A DNA stretch of 7,990 nucleotides from Candidatus Zixiibacteriota bacterium (GTDB taxonomy: Bacteria; Zixibacteria; MSB-5A5; GN15; JACZUZ01). The notes below the pieces were generated by a model. It saw only the letters and a program-made list of their open reading frames with translations, made no database searches and had not been told where the DNA came from. The stretch lies in contig JACZUZ010000068.1 of assembly GCA_022572905.1 (NCBI GenBank), positions 1 through 7,990 of the forward strand, in the 5' to 3' direction. Below, one piece after another: positions 6,411 to 7,990 of the stretch. Within the stretch, counting starts at the first letter, position 1. Each line of letters opens with the position of its first letter. Made by a program: the position numbers and the translations under genes.

Positions 6411-7346
6411 ATGTCATATGTAGGGATAAGATACACTTATTTTGATTTTGATTTAAGGCGTGAGCTTTTACTGTTTGATCGACTTGCTCTACCATTTCTC
6501 GAATCAACTATTCGCGTATGGTCAGATAGCGAGTCAGACAGTCGCTTAAATCAATTAGCAGCCGAGCTTGAGTGGCTTGCAGAACGAGAGATTGTCGAGG
6601 CGCCTTCTTTAAGTCCCGTGCAAACTGGTCCGCTTGCTGATGACTATCTGGATTACCTCAAAATGTCAGATGAACGAGATAAGGTGTTTAGCAAGATCAG
6701 AGAGATCTCTGGGCCTGACTTGAATTTAGATGAAGCGTCTGCCTATGTTATGAAAACGGGCGATAGTCGGCTCATTCATTGCCTCACGCAAATAGTCCAG
6801 AATTTTGAGAAATATTTAGTTAGAATTCTCGCCGCTCAACTCAATCAAAATGATGGCACGATCGCCATCCCATTGTTATCAACAAGAGACGAGAACAATC
6901 TTGATATTGGGGTTTCACGAGCTCAGGTTTTGAGCATAGCTTTTGATTCCATTCCTTTTCCGGCAACAAATGTGTCGCTCGAGCAACTAATTGACTTTAG
7001 AAACGATCCTGACGTTAGAGCTGACTATCTGGCTTTGCATAGATGGGCCGCCACCACTGCAAAAGAAAGCAGACAACCTGCCGAGATACGAGAGGAGATT
7101 GAGTATCTGATCGCACAGTATCAAAGGCATATGAATATTCATAAGATTGAACAAGGAGTGGGAGCAGTAGAAACGGTTGTCACTGTCGGAGCCGAAACTC
7201 TTGAAAATCTCGTGAAACTAAAATGGGGTAAGGCAGCAAAGCAATTATTTTCTTTTCGCAAACGAAAGGCAGCGCTACTCAAAGCTGAATCGGGAGCTCC
7301 AGGAAAGGAACTGGCCTACTTAATTAAAGCAAGCACTTCACTATGA
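6411..7346 (+). CDS. Hypothetical protein, 311 residues, soluble and mostly helical
   Basis: I do not recognise a family. No signal peptide is visible. It opens YVGIRYTYFDFDLRRELLLF, followed by DRLALPFLE. A largely charged, helical middle contains RLIHCLTQIVQNFEKYLVRI. A DGTIAIPLLS segment and a VLSIAFDSIPFPA segment precede LIDFRNDPDVRADYLALHRW. A helical stretch follows (EIREEIEYLIAQYQRHMNIH), then a Gly/Val-rich segment (about 249-268), a basic FSFRKRKAALL and a C-terminal ELAYLIKA. The Gly/Val segment might be a weak membrane-associating helix, but it contains Glu residues. The start was set at the ATG at 6411, because GGGAGG lies 6 bases before it; a GTG at 6408 and a TTG at 6393 are in frame but less well placed. 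By eye the gene seems more AT-rich than the efflux operon, which would fit acquisition, though this was not computed. It stands alone and its role cannot be stated. Confidence 0.82.
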   Translation: MSYVGIRYTYFDFDLRRELLLFDRLALPFLESTIRVWSDSESDSRLNQLAAELEWLAEREIVEAPSLSPVQTGPLADDYLDYLKMSDERDKVFSKIREISGPDLNLDEASAYVMKTGDSRLIHCLTQIVQNFEKYLVRILAAQLNQNDGTIAIPLLSTRDENNLDIGVSRAQVLSIAFDSIPFPATNVSLEQLIDFRNDPDVRADYLALHRWAATTAKESRQPAEIREEIEYLIAQYQRHMNIHKIEQGVGAVETVVTVGAETLENLVKLKWGKAAKQLFSFRKRKAALLKAESGAPGKELAYLIKASTSL

Positions 7347-7450
7347 TCATCCTTTCCCCCAGTGTGTGCGCTAGCGCTTCGTCCTGTGGATTGCGCCCCT
7401 ATCTCCATCCGCTTTGACAGTGCAAATAATTTCAGATAGTACCTTCTATC

Positions 7451-7476
7451 AAAACTTTGCGGATCAATTTGCAAAG
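7451..7476 (-). terminator. Weak intrinsic terminator candidate for the minus-strand small gene
   Basis: Read on the minus strand, CTTTGC (7476-7471) pairs with GCAAAG (7460-7455) across a 10-base loop and is followed at once by TTTT (7454-7451). It lies about 125 bases downstream of the stop of the gene at 7601-7771. The stem is only six pairs, so this is tentative. Confidence 0.35.
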
Positions 7477-7483
7477 GGCTTCT

Positions 7484-7504
7484 TCTGTCGGTGGACAGAG
7501 TTTT
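7484..7504 (+). terminator. Weak intrinsic terminator candidate for the 311-residue gene
   Basis: TCTGTC (7484-7489) pairs with GACAGA (7494-7499) around GGTG, followed by G and then TTTT. It lies 137 bases past the stop at 7346. With the oppositely facing hairpin at 7451-7476 it would separate the convergent genes. The rest of the 254-bp gap (7347-7600) contains a perfect palindrome GCGCTAGCGC (7368-7377) and nothing else I can support. Confidence 0.35.
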
Positions 7505-7600
7505 CTATTCACAGAAACAGCCGGGAAATTATTCGAGTTCAGCAGTTGCGCATGTTGCCGATCATTCGCCATTTGGGCAGTGATATCAACGCGGTTTGTA

Positions 7601-7771
7601 TCAGCTGGCCTTAATCGTGACTTTGTGGCTCAAGTTGTCGAGTTTCCTTTCAATCTCCATTAACTTGTAGAGAATTAAGATATGCGTTTTTTTGGCGTCA
7701 ATACCAACAGGACTCTCATCGCTGGTGATATATTTCTCTAATCTTGTGTAAGCCTCATGAGGTACATCCAT
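7601..7771 (-). CDS. Small protein of 56 residues, unknown function
   Basis: The predicted sequence starts MDVPHEAYTRLEKYI, contains the segment SPVGIDAKKTHILILYKLME and continues IERKLDNLSHK. It is charged and helical with an amphipathic, coiled-coil-like second half, and has no signal peptide or Cys. The compact, non-random composition looks like a conserved small protein, but I cannot name a family. The frame is open to an ATG at 7867, but that version would overlap the upstream coding region that ends at 7818 and lacks a ribosome-binding site. The ATG at 7771 has AAAGGAG (7781-7787) 9 bases upstream, so I use it. It follows the partial gene at 7818-7990 by 46 bp on the same strand and is probably cotranscribed with it. 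Confidence 0.65.
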   Translation of the reverse strand: MDVPHEAYTRLEKYITSDESPVGIDAKKTHILILYKLMEIERKLDNLSHKVTIKAS

Positions 7772-7817
7772 TAATTCATTCTCCTTTGACGCTTCGGATT
7801 CATTAGTTTGTGAGCGC

Positions 7818-7990
7818 TCATAGCGCTTGATATATACTATCAGTTTTGGCGGCCATGATGAAATCATTCTGGTGTAGACTCTTTATCTTGTGAGTCCACC
7901 AGATAACGGTGACCTTCCCCCAGGCTGTCTCCAAAGTAGGATGATGTCCCTCTGCTGCGGCCACTTCACCGTCCTTGTTGGTGAATACAA
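7818..7990 (-). CDS. C-terminal end of an unrecognised gene (cut by window edge)
   Basis: The minus strand is open from the window edge to TGA at 7820-7818, giving about 56 C-terminal residues. The visible part reads [20 protein letters not shown], then [20 protein letters not shown], then [16 protein letters not shown]. The mix of Trp, His and acidic residues with a well-formed beta-then-helix pattern looks like a real folded domain end, not a shadow frame. No competing gene occupies this stretch once the small protein's start is placed at 7771. I do not recognise the family. The WWTHKIKxLHxND segment is distinctive and would be the best query. It probably forms an operon with the small gene downstream. 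Confidence 0.6.
   Translation of the reverse strand, partial: VFTNKDGEVAAAEGHHPTLETAWGKVTVIWWTHKIKSLHQNDFIMAAKTDSIYQAL

Noticed and set aside
7414..7442. Perfect TTGACA at 7414-7419 as a promoter
   Set aside because: The hexamer at the correct spacing (TAGTAC or neighbours) is poor, and no plus-strand gene follows in the window.
7414..7663. Two overlapping plus-strand open frames of 66 and 68 residues after the 311-residue gene
   Set aside because: They lack ribosome-binding sites, have atypical composition (many Cys, Phe and Ser runs), and overlap the hairpins and the opposite-strand small gene.
7868..7903. Inverted repeat TCTGGTG-TA-GACTC with GAGTC-CACCAGA
   Set aside because: It lies within the partial coding region ending at 7818, has a 2-base bulge and no T-run; probably a by-product of the coding sequence.
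1..7990. CRISPR arrays, tRNA or rRNA genes, insertion sequences, transposases or integrase genes
   Set aside because: No regularly spaced identical repeats, no tRNA-like TTCRA arm in a cloverleaf context, and no recognisable mobile-element proteins or terminal repeats were seen.

Overview
The window looks like part of a diderm (outer-membrane) bacterial chromosome of moderate GC content. The evidence for a diderm is a TolC-type outer-membrane factor, a lipoprotein-type periplasmic adaptor and an RND pump encoded together. I cannot name the organism. A CusB-type adaptor carrying a DUF3347-like tail, next to an exported truncated haemoglobin, would fit an uncultured environmental lineage (FCB-group-like or deltaproteobacteria-like), but this is only an inference.

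Left part (1-4125, minus strand): a heavy-metal RND efflux operon in the order outer-membrane factor (2602-3942), periplasmic adaptor (682-2586) and CusA-type pump (1-689, cut by the window edge). The genes are packed tightly: the adaptor's in-frame ATGs follow the TolC stop almost directly, and the pump start overlaps the adaptor stop by 8 bases. The proteins should form one Cu(I)/Ag(I)-type trans-envelope exporter. The adaptor has two additional likely metal-handling modules, an N-terminal Cys/Met/His heavy-metal-binding domain and a C-terminal DUF3347-like domain with its own CPM...CG motif. Upstream and in the same direction is an exported protein with 19 cysteines in 183 residues (4148-4699). 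The gap between it and the TolC gene (4021-4125) holds nested and competing inverted repeats that could form a terminator or attenuator.

Middle (4700-6138): a 433-bp gene-free stretch with several inverted repeats and a candidate promoter leads to a plus-strand exported group 1 truncated haemoglobin (5133-5645), which ends in a clear intrinsic terminator. A convergent minus-strand PilZ-domain protein (5752-6138) follows.

Right part (6139-7990): a divergent intergenic region leads to a 311-residue soluble protein of unknown function (6411-7346, plus). Convergent to it on the minus strand are a 56-residue small protein (7601-7771) and, just upstream of that, the C-terminal end of another gene that runs off the right edge (7818-7990). 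Between the convergent genes are two weak hairpin-plus-T-tract elements, one facing each way.

Several starts were moved from the longest possible ORF to an internal start with a good ribosome-binding site: the adaptor at 2586, PilZ at 6138, the 311-aa gene at 6411 and the small protein at 7771.
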